Part shown: positions 1 to 9,605 of the stretch, piece by piece
How positions within the stretch are numbered: the first letter of the stretch is position 1
Layout: each line of letters opens with the position of its first letter
DNA from: VHCN01 sp964589935
GTDB lineage: Bacteria; Verrucomicrobiota; Verrucomicrobiia; Limisphaerales; VHCN01
NCBI GenBank assembly: GCA_964589935.1
Contig: CAZPVD010000014.1
Span: 1 to 64,000, forward strand
Direction of reading: 5' to 3'
Length of the DNA: 64,000 bases
The notes under the pieces: model-generated
Databases searched by the model: none
Seen by the model: the letters and a program-made list of their open reading frames with translations, nothing else
Told to the model about the DNA's origin: nothing
Translations under genes and position numbers: made by a program

Positions 1-1307
1 CCGAAAATTTCCTCCGACGCCACGCGATGCGCGTGCGTGACGCCCGTGAGAAACGACGGCGCAAACCAATATCCTTTTGCCGGCAGCGTGCACTGCGTCT
101 GCGTCAACTCCGCGCCTTCGTCCACGCCGCTTTGCACCAACTCGCGGATTTTTTCGAGCTGCGGCCGCGAATTGATCGCGCCGATGTCCGTGTTTTTGTC
201 GAGCGGGTTGCCGACGCGCAAGGTCTGGATGCGGTCGCGCAATTTTTTGATGACCTTGGAATAAATTCCTTCCTGCACGAACAGCCGCGAGCCCGCGCAA
301 CAAACGTGACCCTGGTTGAAATAGATTCCATTGATGACGCCTTCGATGGCCTGATCAATCGGCGCGTCCTCGAACAAAATGTTCGCCGCCTTGCCGCCGA
401 GTTCGAGCGTGAGCTTCTTCTTCGTGCCCGCGACCGTCTGCGCGATGCGCTTGCCGACCTCGGTGCTGCCGGTGAACGCAATTTTGTCCAAGCCCGGATG
501 ATTGACGAGCGCCGCGCCGGTTTCGCCCGCGCCGGTGACAATGTTCACCACGCCCTCGGGCAATTCCGCCTCCTGAAAAATCTGCGCCAGCCGCAGCGCC
601 GTAAGACTCGTGGTCTCGGCGGGCTTGAGCACGACGGTGTTGCCGCACGCCAGCGCAGGCGCGATCTTCCACGCGGCCATAAGCAGCGGAAAATTCCACG
701 GAATGATCTGCCCCGCGACGCCGAGCGGCTGCGGTGTTTTGCCGGGGAACGCATATTTCAGCTTGTCCGCCCAGCCTGCGTAATAAAAAAAGTGCGCGGC
801 CACGAGCGGCAAATCCACGTCACGGCTTTCCTTGATGGTCTTGCCGCCGTCCATCGTTTCGAGCACGGCCAGCTCGCGCGCCTTTTCCTGAATGATGCGC
901 GCGATGCGATACAGATATTTGCCGCGCTCGCGTCCTGGCATCTTGCTCCAGACCTTGTCGTAAGCCTTGCGCGCCGCCTTCACCGCTAAATCAACGTCCA
1001 CCTCGTTCGCCGCCGCAATCGTCGTGAGTGTCTGCTCGGTGGCGGGGTTGATGGACTCAAAATATTTTCCCGACGTCGGCGCGACGAACTTGCCGTTGAT
1101 GAACAACTCGTGCTGCGGCGCGATGACGTAATTCTTGGAATCCTCCGGCGCGGGTGCGAAGTCCCACTTGTTGCCGAAGGAAAGATGGCGTTCGCGCAAC
1201 GGGACGACGACGCGGGTGGCTTCCGTGGTCCGCATGAGTTGGGGTTGGCGACCGCCAGCAGCCTTGAGCAAAGCCGCTTTGCGTGGTGGACGTGATTTGG
1301 TCTTCAT
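1..1307 (-). CDS. Aldehyde dehydrogenase (NAD(P)+-dependent), C-terminus beyond window
   Basis: Oxidises an aldehyde to the acid with NAD(P)+. Reading the minus strand from the ATG at 1307 gives about 435 codons open to the window edge, so the last ~60-80 residues of this ~500-residue family are missing. Visible motifs in order are the Rossmann/active-site Asn stretch GQIIPWNFPL, KPAETTSLTAL, FTGSTEVGK, the glutamate motif LELGGKAANI, and the catalytic cysteine region FNQGHVCCAGSRLFV. The first ~60 residues precede the usual N-terminus (FINGKFVAP) and may contain a later start, for example the ATG at codon 25. It is divergent from the GMC oxidoreductase across 183 bases. Joint action of the two (alcohol to aldehyde to acid) is my inference. 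Confidence 0.93.
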   Translation of the reverse strand, partial: MKTKSRPPRKAALLKAAGGRQPQLMRTTEATRVVVPLRERHLSFGNKWDFAPAPEDSKNYVIAPQHELFINGKFVAPTSGKYFESINPATEQTLTTIAAANEVDVDLAVKAARKAYDKVWSKMPGRERGKYLYRIARIIQEKARELAVLETMDGGKTIKESRDVDLPLVAAHFFYYAGWADKLKYAFPGKTPQPLGVAGQIIPWNFPLLMAAWKIAPALACGNTVVLKPAETTSLTALRLAQIFQEAELPEGVVNIVTGAGETGAALVNHPGLDKIAFTGSTEVGKRIAQTVAGTKKKLTLELGGKAANILFEDAPIDQAIEGVINGIYFNQGHVCCAGSRLFVQEGIYSKVIKKLRDRIQTLRVGNPLDKNTDIGAINSRPQLEKIRELVQSGVDEGAELTQTQCTLPAKGYWFAPSFLTGVTHAHRVASEEIF

Positions 1308-1490
1308 CTCATTTCGGCACGACGGCTTGGTAGTTTTGTGCGGAGAGTCTGTTTGGTTTTCCTGCTTTGCGCAAGCGTGACGGTGAAACTGGCTGGCTTT
1401 GAAATCTCTGGACGACCACGGGGCTGATGGACAATCTCGGCGCAAGCACAAGTCCAACTGTTCGGGCAAACTCTCACTGCCGAAGCGGCC

Positions 1491-3113
1491 ATGTCCAACT
1501 CGCAACAAACTCCCGACGTGCTCATCATCGGTGCCGGCCCGACAGGCGCGGTGGCGGCGAAGCGCTTCGCCGAGGCGGGCATGAGCGTGGTCGTGCTGGA
1601 ACAAGGCGACTGGCCCGATTACTCGAAAGCGCGCGCCAACCATCCGGACTTCGAGGTCACCGCGGGCCGCTACTGGGCCGCGAATCCGAATCGCCGCAAA
1701 GCGCCCGCGGATTATCCCATCTCGGACACCGACTCCGACATCGGCGCGGTGCTCTACAATGCCGTCGGCGGTGGCACGGTCATCTACGCCGCGCACTGGC
1801 AGCGCAACATGCCGAGCGACTTCCGCGTGCGCTCGCTCGACGGCGTGGCCGACGACTGGCCGCTGACTTACGAGGATCTCCAGCCCTACTACGAACGCGT
1901 CGAGGAGGACTTCGGTATCTCCGGTCTCGAAGGCGACACCGCGTTTCCTCCCGGCAAAGGCCCGCCGTTGCCACCGGCGCCGCTCGCGCCGATGGGGCGT
2001 CGCGTTGCGAGAGCGCACAATAAACTCGGCTGGCATTGGTGGCCCGCGCCGAACGCCATCGCCACGCGCGACCACGGCCCGCTCCGCGCCTGCACGCAAC
2101 GCGCCACTTGCATGTGGGGCTGCGTTGAGGGCGCGAAAGGCTCCGTGGACATCACGCACTGGCCGCTGAATCAGAAGATGGGCGTGCAACTCATCACCGG
2201 CGCGCGCGTCCGCAAGCTGGAGATGAACGGCAACGGCCTCGTCACCGGCGCGGTCTATGTGGATCGAAGCGGCAAGGAACATTTTCAAAAGGCCGGCGTC
2301 ACCGTGCTCGGCGCGAATGGCATCGGCACGCCGAGAATTCTTTTGCTCTCGGCGAACTCACGCTTCCCAAATGGCCTTGCCAATTCCTCCGGCTTGGTCG
2401 GGCGGCGCTTGATGATGCACCCGTTCGGCACGGTGGTCGGTTTGTTCGACGAAGACCTCGGCAGCACGCACGGTGTGTGGGGACAGCACATTCACTCACT
2501 CCAGTTTTACGAGACCGACGCGGCTCGTGGCTTTGTGCGCGGCGCGAAGTGGGGCTTGCAGCCGACCGGCGGCCCGCTCTCGATGACGCGCGCCTATCCG
2601 TGGGGCGCGGAGAACGCCATCTGGGGCGCGAACTTTCACCGCGACCTCCGCAAGCGCCTCGGCCACTCGGCCATGTGGGGCATCATCGCGGAGGATTTGC
2701 CGGAGGTGGAGAACCGCGTCGTGCTCGACCCCGTGCTCAAGGACGCCGACGGCATTCCCGCGCCGAAGCTCATCTATCGCATGTCGGAAAACTCGAAGCG
2801 GCTGCTGCAATTCCACCTCGCGCGCGCGAAGGAGTCGCTCGAAGCCGCCGGCGCGAACGAGACGGTCATCGCGCCGCTCATTCGCGAAACCGGCTGGCAT
2901 CTGCTCGGCACGGCCACGATGGGCAACGACCCCGCGCGCTCCGTCGTGGACGCCTGGGGCCGCTGCCACGATGTGCCGAACCTGTTCATCTTCGACGGCA
3001 GCATCTGGCCGACTTCCAGCGGCATGAACCCGACCGCAACCATCGCCGCGCTCGCGCTGCGCTGCGCGGAACATCTCGTCGAGGAACGGCGAAACCAGAA
3101 GGTGCCCGCATGA
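1491..3113 (+). CDS. GMC-family FAD oxidoreductase (sugar/alcohol dehydrogenase large subunit)
   Basis: FAD-dependent oxidation of an alcohol or sugar hydroxyl. The 540-residue protein begins with a dinucleotide-binding fold, VLIIGAGPTGAVAAKRF at residues ~10-26, followed by VVVLEQGDWPDY. The C-terminal GMC domain ends with FIFDGSIWPTSSGMNPTAT, and a histidine (GWHLLGTATMG) sits in the expected active-site region. No export signal is visible at this start. The stop overlaps the next start by 4 bases (3110-3113). The next gene resembles the small subunit of gluconate-2-dehydrogenase, the usual partner of this subtype, so I infer a membrane- or periplasm-linked sugar dehydrogenase. The substrate cannot be told from sequence. 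Confidence 0.92.
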   Translation: MSNSQQTPDVLIIGAGPTGAVAAKRFAEAGMSVVVLEQGDWPDYSKARANHPDFEVTAGRYWAANPNRRKAPADYPISDTDSDIGAVLYNAVGGGTVIYAAHWQRNMPSDFRVRSLDGVADDWPLTYEDLQPYYERVEEDFGISGLEGDTAFPPGKGPPLPPAPLAPMGRRVARAHNKLGWHWWPAPNAIATRDHGPLRACTQRATCMWGCVEGAKGSVDITHWPLNQKMGVQLITGARVRKLEMNGNGLVTGAVYVDRSGKEHFQKAGVTVLGANGIGTPRILLLSANSRFPNGLANSSGLVGRRLMMHPFGTVVGLFDEDLGSTHGVWGQHIHSLQFYETDAARGFVRGAKWGLQPTGGPLSMTRAYPWGAENAIWGANFHRDLRKRLGHSAMWGIIAEDLPEVENRVVLDPVLKDADGIPAPKLIYRMSENSKRLLQFHLARAKESLEAAGANETVIAPLIRETGWHLLGTATMGNDPARSVVDAWGRCHDVPNLFIFDGSIWPTSSGMNPTATIAALALRCAEHLVEERRNQKVPA

Positions 3114-3520
3114 ACTTCGACTCGTTTGAACGCGCAACGCTCGCCGGCCTGGCCGATGTGCTGATTCCAGCGGGCGAAGGTTTTCCCTCCGCGAGCGCTG
3201 CCGGCGTGGCGGGCGAAGGACTGGACCAGTTGCTCGCGGTGCGTCCCGATCTGGTGGCTGGACTGAAAAGGATTTTGCAGGAGGCGAAAGGGCGCAGTCC
3301 CGCCGATGTGGTGAAGGAACTTCAAGCCAAAGACCTGGCTGGCTTTGGCGTGCTGGCGGAAGCGGTGCCGGGCGCTTACTTCATGAACGCGCAGGTGCGC
3401 GCCGCGCTTGGCTACAGCGGCCAGTCGCCCCGGCCCATTGACCCACGCCCCGACTACCTCGACGACGGCCTGCTGCAATCCGTGATTAACCGCGGCCCGG
3501 TCTATCGCCCCACGCCATGA
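3110..3520 (+). CDS. Gluconate-2-dehydrogenase subunit-3-like small protein
   Basis: A 136-residue protein, start ATG at 3110, overlapping the end of the GMC gene by ATGA. The N-terminal stretch ERATLAGLADVLIPAGEGFPSA resembles the opening of the gluconate 2-dehydrogenase subunit 3 family, whose members pair with GMC large subunits. The C-terminal tail (RPDYLDDGLLQSVINRGP) is also typical of that pairing. No twin-arginine leader is present, although many family members have one. Its role is probably assembly or stabilisation of the flavoprotein. The family call rests on N-terminal similarity plus the neighbour. Confidence 0.6.
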   Translation: MNFDSFERATLAGLADVLIPAGEGFPSASAAGVAGEGLDQLLAVRPDLVAGLKRILQEAKGRSPADVVKELQAKDLAGFGVLAEAVPGAYFMNAQVRAALGYSGQSPRPIDPRPDYLDDGLLQSVINRGPVYRPTP

Positions 3521-3831
3521 GAGTGTCAGAACTGTCTCGTTGGTTGAGAGCAAATCGGAGTTTCCGCTGGTTGACGGTGTGCGGCGGCTTAGTGGCGGTT
3601 TTGATCCTCTACTCGTTGGTTCCGCCGTTGACACTCCGGAGCAGAGTGATTGCAGTGGCGAAGAAGGAGGCGAGAAACCGAGGTTGGGTAATCGTGCTTG
3701 TCCACAGTGCCGAGTTCAAGAACGGGATTTGGATGGTTGAGTTGGAGCGATTCCCTTGGCAGTTGGGCGGACACGCGGCAGTCGAGGTCTCAACCAACGG
3801 TGAAGTCGTGAGGTATCTTCCAGGCAAGTGA
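3517..3831 (+). CDS. Small single-pass membrane protein of unknown function
   Basis: 104 residues, start overlapping the previous stop (ATGA, 3517-3520), so it is probably the last gene of the GMC operon. A hydrophobic segment (WLTVCGGLVAVLILYSLVP, residues ~18-36) predicts one N-terminal transmembrane helix. It is followed by a basic stretch and a short globular domain (ELERFPWQLGGHAAVEVS). I do not recognise a family. The gene ends exactly one base before the stop of convergent deoC. The first bases are less GC-rich than the neighbouring genes. The reading frame is supported by the operon overlap rather than by homology. Confidence 0.6.
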   Translation: MRVSELSRWLRANRSFRWLTVCGGLVAVLILYSLVPPLTLRSRVIAVAKKEARNRGWVIVLVHSAEFKNGIWMVELERFPWQLGGHAAVEVSTNGEVVRYLPGK

Positions 3832-4800
3832 CTACGACAACGAGAAATAATCCGCGCCCTGATAATTGCCCTCGACGTTTTTTACGATTTGCATGAGCAC
3901 GTCGTTGACGAGCGTGCTCGCGCCGAAGCGGAACATCTGCGGGTTGAGCCAGTCGTCGCCGAGGGTTTCCTTGACCATCACGAGGTAGGCGAGCGCCTGC
4001 TTGGACGTGCGGATGCCGCCGGCGGGTTTCATGCCGATGCGGATGCCGGTGGCGAAAAAATAATCGCGGATGGCCTCCAGCATCACCAGCGTGACGGGCA
4101 TGGTGGCGGCGGGCGAAACTTTGCCGGTGCTGGTCTTGATGAAATCGCCGCCGGCTTGCATGGCGATTTCGCTGGCGAGCCGGACGTTGTCGTAGGTGAC
4201 GAGTTCGCCGGTTTCGAGAATGACCTTCAAATGCGCCGCGCCGCAGGCTTCCTTCGTGGCGGCGATTTCATCAAAAACTTTTGCGTGATCGCCCGCCAAA
4301 AAAGCGCAGCGGTCAATGACCATGTCGATTTCATCCGCGCCATCACCAACAGCGCGGCGGACTTCGTTGAGTTTGGTTGGTAAAGGAAATTGGCCGCTGG
4401 GAAATCCAGTGGCGACGGCGGCGATGTTCACGGGCGAAACGTCGCCGAGAAATCTGCGCGCGTATTTCACCATGTTCGGATACACACACACGGCAGCACA
4501 GGGCGGCACATTGTATTTTGCCTCGGCAGGTTGCAGAGCTTTGCGGCAAAGGTAGGCGACTTTGCCGGGTGTGTCCTTGCCTTCGAGGGTGGTGAGATCG
4601 CACATGGACACGGCGAGTTTAAGACCGGCGAGCTTGGCGGAAGTCTTGATACTGCGTTTGCCAAACGACGCGGCGCGCTCCTCGACCATGATTTGGTCAA
4701 CAGTTGAAACGGGAGAAAACCGCGCGGCCCCGTTGCGTTGTGCGCCGGTGATCCGGGAGCTCGTCTGTCGCCACGAAGTCAATGTTGCGCCGGTTGCCAT
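3832..4800 (-). CDS. deoC: Deoxyribose-phosphate aldolase
   Basis: Cleaves 2-deoxy-D-ribose 5-phosphate to acetaldehyde and glyceraldehyde 3-phosphate in deoxynucleoside catabolism. The TIM-barrel active site is complete: D159 in EIDMVI, the lysine-rich strand KVILETGEL, the Schiff-base lysine K222 in DFIKTSTGK, and K258 in GMKPAGGIRT. These correspond to E. coli D102, K167 and K201. At 322 residues it is the longer bacterial form, with ~60 extra N-terminal residues, so the true start could be the ATG at codon 38. It abuts the preceding convergent gene with no spacer. The start lies about 110 bases from the preferred ankyrin start on the other strand. Confidence 0.95.
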   Translation of the reverse strand: MATGATLTSWRQTSSRITGAQRNGAARFSPVSTVDQIMVEERAASFGKRSIKTSAKLAGLKLAVSMCDLTTLEGKDTPGKVAYLCRKALQPAEAKYNVPPCAAVCVYPNMVKYARRFLGDVSPVNIAAVATGFPSGQFPLPTKLNEVRRAVGDGADEIDMVIDRCAFLAGDHAKVFDEIAATKEACGAAHLKVILETGELVTYDNVRLASEIAMQAGGDFIKTSTGKVSPAATMPVTLVMLEAIRDYFFATGIRIGMKPAGGIRTSKQALAYLVMVKETLGDDWLNPQMFRFGASTLVNDVLMQIVKNVEGNYQGADYFSLS

Positions 4801-4863
4801 TGGATTTGTGCATGAATGTCGCGAGACGCTTTCGGCGAGTCAATGGGATTCACGGCTTTGAAC

Positions 4864-4892
4864 TTGTTGCGTCTGCGCGCCGCCGCTACGTT
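4864..4892 (+). promoter_or_regulatory. Candidate housekeeping promoter for the ankyrin gene
   Basis: TTGTTG (4864-4869), a 17-base spacer, then TACGTT (4887-4892). The -10 box ends 19 bases before the ATG at 4912. It supports that ATG, which opens a signal peptide, over the ATG at 4816, which would lie upstream of the promoter. Eye-matched only. Confidence 0.35.
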
Positions 4893-4911
4893 TCGCGCGT
4901 CATTGCCAGCC

Positions 4912-7900
4912 ATGATCGGTCCAGCACATCGCGCCGCCACACGATTTCTCGCGGTGGTGCTGTGTCTCGCAACGTCGCTGGCCGTGGCGCAGCCGTCCAA
5001 GAAAAAATCCTCCTCACGCACCGCGCGCACAACTGCCGCGCCGTTCGCGACCAAATGGGAGGAGGCCATTGACAAGGGCGACACGAACCGGCTGAAGGCG
5101 CTTTTCACCGCTGACACGAAGCTTGCCGCAGCACGAAACGCCGATGGCGACACGCTGGTTCACTTCGCCGTCGGCAGAAGGCAGTTTGAAATCCTCGCGC
5201 TGCTCAAGGAAAAAGGCGTCAGCTTCGAAGCGACGAACGCCGCCGGGCTTACGCCTTTGCAGTCGCTCGTGCTCACCGGACGCCGCGCGCCTGCCGAGGC
5301 CGTGTCGAGCGAACCGCAGGAGCCGCCGGGCTATTTCAAGCTGCGTGTCCTTGGCGCGCATGCCGATCCGTTTTCCCTCGCGGGCGTTGGCGACGCGGAC
5401 GCGCTCGCGCAGGAGCTGGAACGCCAACCTGCCGCGCTCCGGACTGCCGATCCTCAATCACGCACGCTCCTGCACTGGGCCTGCGAATGCGGCCAGCTTG
5501 GCACGGTGAAGCTTCTGTTGCCGAAACAACCCGCGCTCGACGCGGCGGACTTCGAGGGCCGCACGCCGCTGCACGCCGCAGCGTTGCACGGTTATCATGA
5601 GATCACGCGGTTGTTGCTCGCATCGAACGCCCCGCCAGATTTACCGGACAAGGCCGGCGCCACGCCGCTCGCGCTCGCCGCGTTCGGTGGACACGACAAA
5701 ATCGTCGCACAGTTGCTTGAGAAAAAGCCCGTCCTCGGCTTCACCGCGAACAATCGCGCCACGCCGCTGCACCGTGCCGCGGAAGGCGGCTTTCCGAAGG
5801 TCATCGAACAGCTCGTCAACGCCGGTGCAATTGTGAACGCGCCCGATGAACAGCGGCGCACGCCGCTGCACGTCGCCATCGCGCATTCACGCACGAACGC
5901 CGTTGCCGAACTGCTCAAGCACAGGCCACCGCTGACGCTTCGCGACGCGGAAAATCTTACACCGCTCGAACTTGCCGCGCGCACGCAGAACGAGGGCGTC
6001 ATCCGTTTGCTCATCAACCGCAATCAGGAGCTGCCGCAGGATAAATCACTGCTCAACCCGCTGCTGCATTTCGCTGCCGGCGCGGGCGACACAAATCTTC
6101 TCACGAGGCTGCTCGATCGCGGGGCGGAGATCAACTCGACCAACCGCGCGGGGCGCACGGCGCTGTTGCTCGCCGCGATGCGCTCGAAGCCGGAGGTTGT
6201 TTCGTTTCTGCTTGCCCGTGGCGCGAACCCGCTCGCCCGCGGCGCGAAGGGCGACACGGCCCTTCATCTCGTCGGCGGGCACGAGGCGACGGCGCGCGCG
6301 CTGCTGCTCGGCGGCGTTCCGGTGAACCAGACGAACTTCGCAGGTTTCACTCCATTTCATCTCGCCGCGCAGACAAACAACCTCGCCTGGATGGACGCGC
6401 TCGCGGCTGGCGGTGCGGACATCAACGCGCGGGCAGGCACGAACCGCGACACGGCGCTGCACCTGGCCTTTGCGCGGAACTACTACCGCTACGAGCCGGA
6501 GCCGCCGGGCGTGCCGGGCTGGATGCTGTTCAAGACGCGTCTCGACCAGATTCTGCGGACGCGGATGCAGCCGGAGGAGCGCATCGTCCGTGCGCAGGCG
6601 GCGATGCCATTGCTCGGAGATGTTCCTCTGATTGGCAGGCTTTTTTTCCAGCGCAACGTGAACGCCCAGCCCGCGCGAAACGCGCCGCCTCGCCCGACGA
6701 ACTGGGTTGATTCAGTCTACGCCGGCGTGAAATTCTTTGCGGACTGGGCGCACGTGGACCCGCGTCGCGACGAATGGCCGTCGCCGTGGGAACCGTGGGA
6801 GGAGGCGCAGTGGCGTTATCTGGTTGCGCTCGGCGCGGACGCGAGCGTGACGAACGCCACGGGCCAGACGCCGCTGCACGTCATGCTCACGAACCAGCAG
6901 TTCCAAACCGGCTGGGGAATGCCGAGCAACGCCGTCGTGGCGATGCTCGCGCGCAACGGGGCGAACCTCAACGTGCGCGACCGCGACGGCAACACGCCGC
7001 TGCATCTGGCCGTGACGAATTCCCAGCAGGGCAGCGCGATGCGCACGCTGCTCGCGTTCAAGGCGGATCCGAATGTGACCAACGCGCTCGGCCAGACGCC
7101 GCTGCATGTCTATCTCGCCGCGCGGACGATTTACTCCGACCACAACGACCGTCTCAAGGCGCTGTTCGACGCCGGCGCGAATGTGAACGCGCCGGATCGT
7201 GACGGGAACACGCCGTTCCATCTTGCGATGTTGTCGTCCTTCGGGAACTGGGCGACGGTGCTCGCGACCAACAAGGCGGATTTCTCGCGAACGAACAAAC
7301 TCGGTCAGACACCGCTCTACCTCGGCGTCGTCAGCAACGCCGCGCAGCCGTTGATTCCGCCCGGAGCGAAGCGGGGCTACTTCGTCGCGCTCGAAACGGG
7401 CGATGCCGAGTCTGTTGAAGTCCATCTCAAGCTCGATCCAAGACTCGCGATGGTGACGAATTTTGCCGGCCTTACCGCAATTGGTGTCGCGTCCTCCGGC
7501 GGACACCGTGCGATTGTGGAGAAGCTCGTGGCCCTCGGCGCGAAGCCCGACGCATGGGCCGCCTCGCTGCTCGGCGACACGGATATTCTCGGCAAACTGC
7601 TCAAGGCGAAGCCGGAACTTGCAACCAATCGCTTCGCCGGCGACACGTTGTTGCATCGCGCCGCAACCAGCGGCAGCAGGGAATGCGTCGAAATGCTGCT
7701 GCGCGAGAAGGCCGACGTGAACGCCACAGACGCGCGAGGCATGACGCCGCTCGGCCGCGCGCTGACCGGGCAGCACGCTGATGTGGCCGAATTGCTCCGA
7801 TCGAAAGGCGCGAAGGAAAACGTGTTCGACTTTGTTGCAGCCGGTGATGTAACGCGATTGAGAACGCTGATTTCGGCCGACACAAAGTTGTTGCAAGCGA

Positions 7901-8637
7901 CGAACGCGGCGCGCTTCACGCCGCTGCACGAAGCCGTGCGCGACGGCAAACGCGAAATTGTGGAAGCATTGCTGGAGCTGAAGGCCGACGCGAATGCCGT
8001 CGCCGCGTTGACGAGTAAGTATCCGTGGCCGCACGCCGGCACGGGCGTCACTCCGCTGCACGTGGCCGCATGGTCGAACCACATCGAGATGGCCGGGCTG
8101 CTGCTCGCGCGCGGCGCGAAATCGGATGTGTTCGATGTGTCGGGCCTTGCGCCGCTTCACCACGCGGCCGCGCTGGGCGAGACGGAGTTTGCCGCGTTGC
8201 TGCTCACGAATGGCGCGAACGTGAACCTCGCCGCGGTCGCGCCGACGAACACGCTGTGGTTCACGAATGCCGCTGTCCCGACCGGAAACACACCGTTGCA
8301 TCTCGCGGTCGTGTTTGCGCGCACGAATATGATCGAGTTTCTTCTCTCGCGGGGCGCTGACATCCAGGCGACAAACTGTTTCGGAATCACGCCGGTCACG
8401 ACGGCGCTTTACGGCCCGCAGCCGCGCGGCGGAATGAGGCCGCTTCAAATGAATCCAGCCCTCGCTGCCGCGATGCGCGCGCGGCAAGAAGTGACAAACA
8501 CTCCGTCGCCGCAGGTGATCGTCGGGATGCTTCGGAAGCATGGCGCAAAAAATCCAGATCTGCCGCCGCCGTTCTATCCCGGCGGGACGACGCGGGTCGT
8601 CCGTGCTAGGGCGGAGGATTTCGACGCATCGCCTTGA
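4912..8637 (+). CDS. Large secreted ankyrin-repeat protein
   Basis: 1,241 residues from the ATG at 4912, chosen because it opens a signal peptide (RFLAVVLCLATSLAVA, then QPSKKK). An in-frame ATG at 4816 adds 32 residues of unlikely leader. Almost the entire mature protein consists of ankyrin repeats of the TPLHxAAxxG type, well over 20 by eye, for example GRTPLHAAALHGYHEITRLL. A non-repeat insert at residues ~520-640 breaks the array. It is rich in proline and tryptophan and contains PLLGDVPLIGRLFF, which resembles a motif of secretin pores. The protein probably binds partners in the periplasm or outside the cell; no enzymatic domain is seen. It has no operon partner and precedes a zinc-ribbon gene by 112 bases. 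Confidence 0.88.
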   Translation: MIGPAHRAATRFLAVVLCLATSLAVAQPSKKKSSSRTARTTAAPFATKWEEAIDKGDTNRLKALFTADTKLAAARNADGDTLVHFAVGRRQFEILALLKEKGVSFEATNAAGLTPLQSLVLTGRRAPAEAVSSEPQEPPGYFKLRVLGAHADPFSLAGVGDADALAQELERQPAALRTADPQSRTLLHWACECGQLGTVKLLLPKQPALDAADFEGRTPLHAAALHGYHEITRLLLASNAPPDLPDKAGATPLALAAFGGHDKIVAQLLEKKPVLGFTANNRATPLHRAAEGGFPKVIEQLVNAGAIVNAPDEQRRTPLHVAIAHSRTNAVAELLKHRPPLTLRDAENLTPLELAARTQNEGVIRLLINRNQELPQDKSLLNPLLHFAAGAGDTNLLTRLLDRGAEINSTNRAGRTALLLAAMRSKPEVVSFLLARGANPLARGAKGDTALHLVGGHEATARALLLGGVPVNQTNFAGFTPFHLAAQTNNLAWMDALAAGGADINARAGTNRDTALHLAFARNYYRYEPEPPGVPGWMLFKTRLDQILRTRMQPEERIVRAQAAMPLLGDVPLIGRLFFQRNVNAQPARNAPPRPTNWVDSVYAGVKFFADWAHVDPRRDEWPSPWEPWEEAQWRYLVALGADASVTNATGQTPLHVMLTNQQFQTGWGMPSNAVVAMLARNGANLNVRDRDGNTPLHLAVTNSQQGSAMRTLLAFKADPNVTNALGQTPLHVYLAARTIYSDHNDRLKALFDAGANVNAPDRDGNTPFHLAMLSSFGNWATVLATNKADFSRTNKLGQTPLYLGVVSNAAQPLIPPGAKRGYFVALETGDAESVEVHLKLDPRLAMVTNFAGLTAIGVASSGGHRAIVEKLVALGAKPDAWAASLLGDTDILGKLLKAKPELATNRFAGDTLLHRAATSGSRECVEMLLREKADVNATDARGMTPLGRALTGQHADVAELLRSKGAKENVFDFVAAGDVTRLRTLISADTKLLQATNAARFTPLHEAVRDGKREIVEALLELKADANAVAALTSKYPWPHAGTGVTPLHVAAWSNHIEMAGLLLARGAKSDVFDVSGLAPLHHAAALGETEFAALLLTNGANVNLAAVAPTNTLWFTNAAVPTGNTPLHLAVVFARTNMIEFLLSRGADIQATNCFGITPVTTALYGPQPRGGMRPLQMNPALAAAMRARQEVTNTPSPQVIVGMLRKHGAKNPDLPPPFYPGGTTRVVRARAEDFDASP

Positions 8638-8749
8638 GCGGCGGGAATTAAGCCTTGAAAAGCCCGGCGTGCTTGGGGTTCATTCTGTCGCGACAAATTC
8701 AGCCCTGTTATCCCGAGCGTCTGACGGACGCCCTTGAACGGGCTTTGGC

Positions 8750-9571
8750 ATGAGCGACGAACAGAATTTTACATGCGCGTGCGGTGCGTGCGGTGGGCAC
8801 ATCAGCTTTCCCGCGAGCTACGCGGGCGAGGCCGTCACCTGCCCGCATTGCAATCAGGCCACCGCGCTTCCGACACTGGAGCAACTCATGCCCGCCGCGC
8901 CTGCGGCGGAACCGGTCGCCGAGCCAGCACCCGCTACTGAACCGCAGCCGCGACCGCGCGCGCAGGCAAAAGCCCAGGCCAAGCCGAAAGGTTACGTCGT
9001 CAAGCCGGGCGAGAAAAAGCCCGGCGACCAGCGGCCCGAGCAAAAACTCGAGGACCCGTATGAGGCCGAGTTGGAGCGCATCTCAAGCCAGGTGCGCTGC
9101 ACCGAGTGCGGCGCGAAGGTGGAGCCGGGCACCAAGATTTGTCCCAAGTGCGGTGAGATTCTCTCGAAGGGTATGCGGCGTATGCGCCGTTATGGTTCGC
9201 TCGTGGCCGTCTGTCTTGGCGCGTATCTGATCGTAACGTGGCCGTATGCGTGGCCGGCGTTTCTTGCCAAGCGCGCCTACCGCCCCGCGCCGGTGAAATA
9301 CGCCGCCGAGGTGCTGAACTTTTCCGTGCAGAAGGCCGCGGACAACAACCTCTACTTCGTCAGGGGCGTCGTGACGAACCACGCGCCCGTGCAGCTCTTT
9401 GGCGTGAAGGTCGAGTTCTCGCTGCTCGACCGCGGCGGGGCCGCGCTCAGCGCCATCGCGGTGGATCAAATTCAAATCCTCGAACCGCACAAGACGTGGG
9501 GCTTCAAGGCGCTCGTGCTCGATCCCGACGCGGTCAACGCCAAGCTCAACACCATCACGTGGACGCGCTGA
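8750..9571 (+). CDS. Zinc-ribbon protein with one membrane helix
   Basis: 273 residues, family not recognised. The N-terminus (residues ~7-36) has a CxC...C..C cluster (TCACGACGG ... CPHCNQA) like the zinc ribbons that open many planctomycete/verrucomicrobial membrane proteins. A proline/alanine-rich linker follows. A second zinc ribbon, CTECGAKVEPGTKICPKCGE, lies near residues 117-136, then a basic patch and one transmembrane helix (LVAVCLGAYLIVTWPYAW, ~148-166). The C-terminal ~100 residues form a beta-rich domain (FVRGVVTNHAPVQLFGVKVEF), resembling FxLYD-type extracytoplasmic domains. It probably has zinc fingers inside and a sensing or adhesion domain outside; the function is unknown. Confidence 0.8.
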   Translation: MSDEQNFTCACGACGGHISFPASYAGEAVTCPHCNQATALPTLEQLMPAAPAAEPVAEPAPATEPQPRPRAQAKAQAKPKGYVVKPGEKKPGDQRPEQKLEDPYEAELERISSQVRCTECGAKVEPGTKICPKCGEILSKGMRRMRRYGSLVAVCLGAYLIVTWPYAWPAFLAKRAYRPAPVKYAAEVLNFSVQKAADNNLYFVRGVVTNHAPVQLFGVKVEFSLLDRGGAALSAIAVDQIQILEPHKTWGFKALVLDPDAVNAKLNTITWTR

Positions 9572-9605
9572 AGTGGCGGCGCGGAGAATTCCTCTTCGAG
9601 AAGGG

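Noticed and set aside
27..989. A 320-codon plus-strand frame at the left edge
   Set aside because: It is the shadow of the minus-strand aldehyde dehydrogenase, whose motifs (active-site Cys, Glu, Asn) are all present.
6712..8541. A 609-codon open frame opposite the ankyrin gene
   Set aside because: Arg/His-rich composition typical of antisense frames in GC-rich DNA; the ankyrin repeats on the plus strand explain the region.
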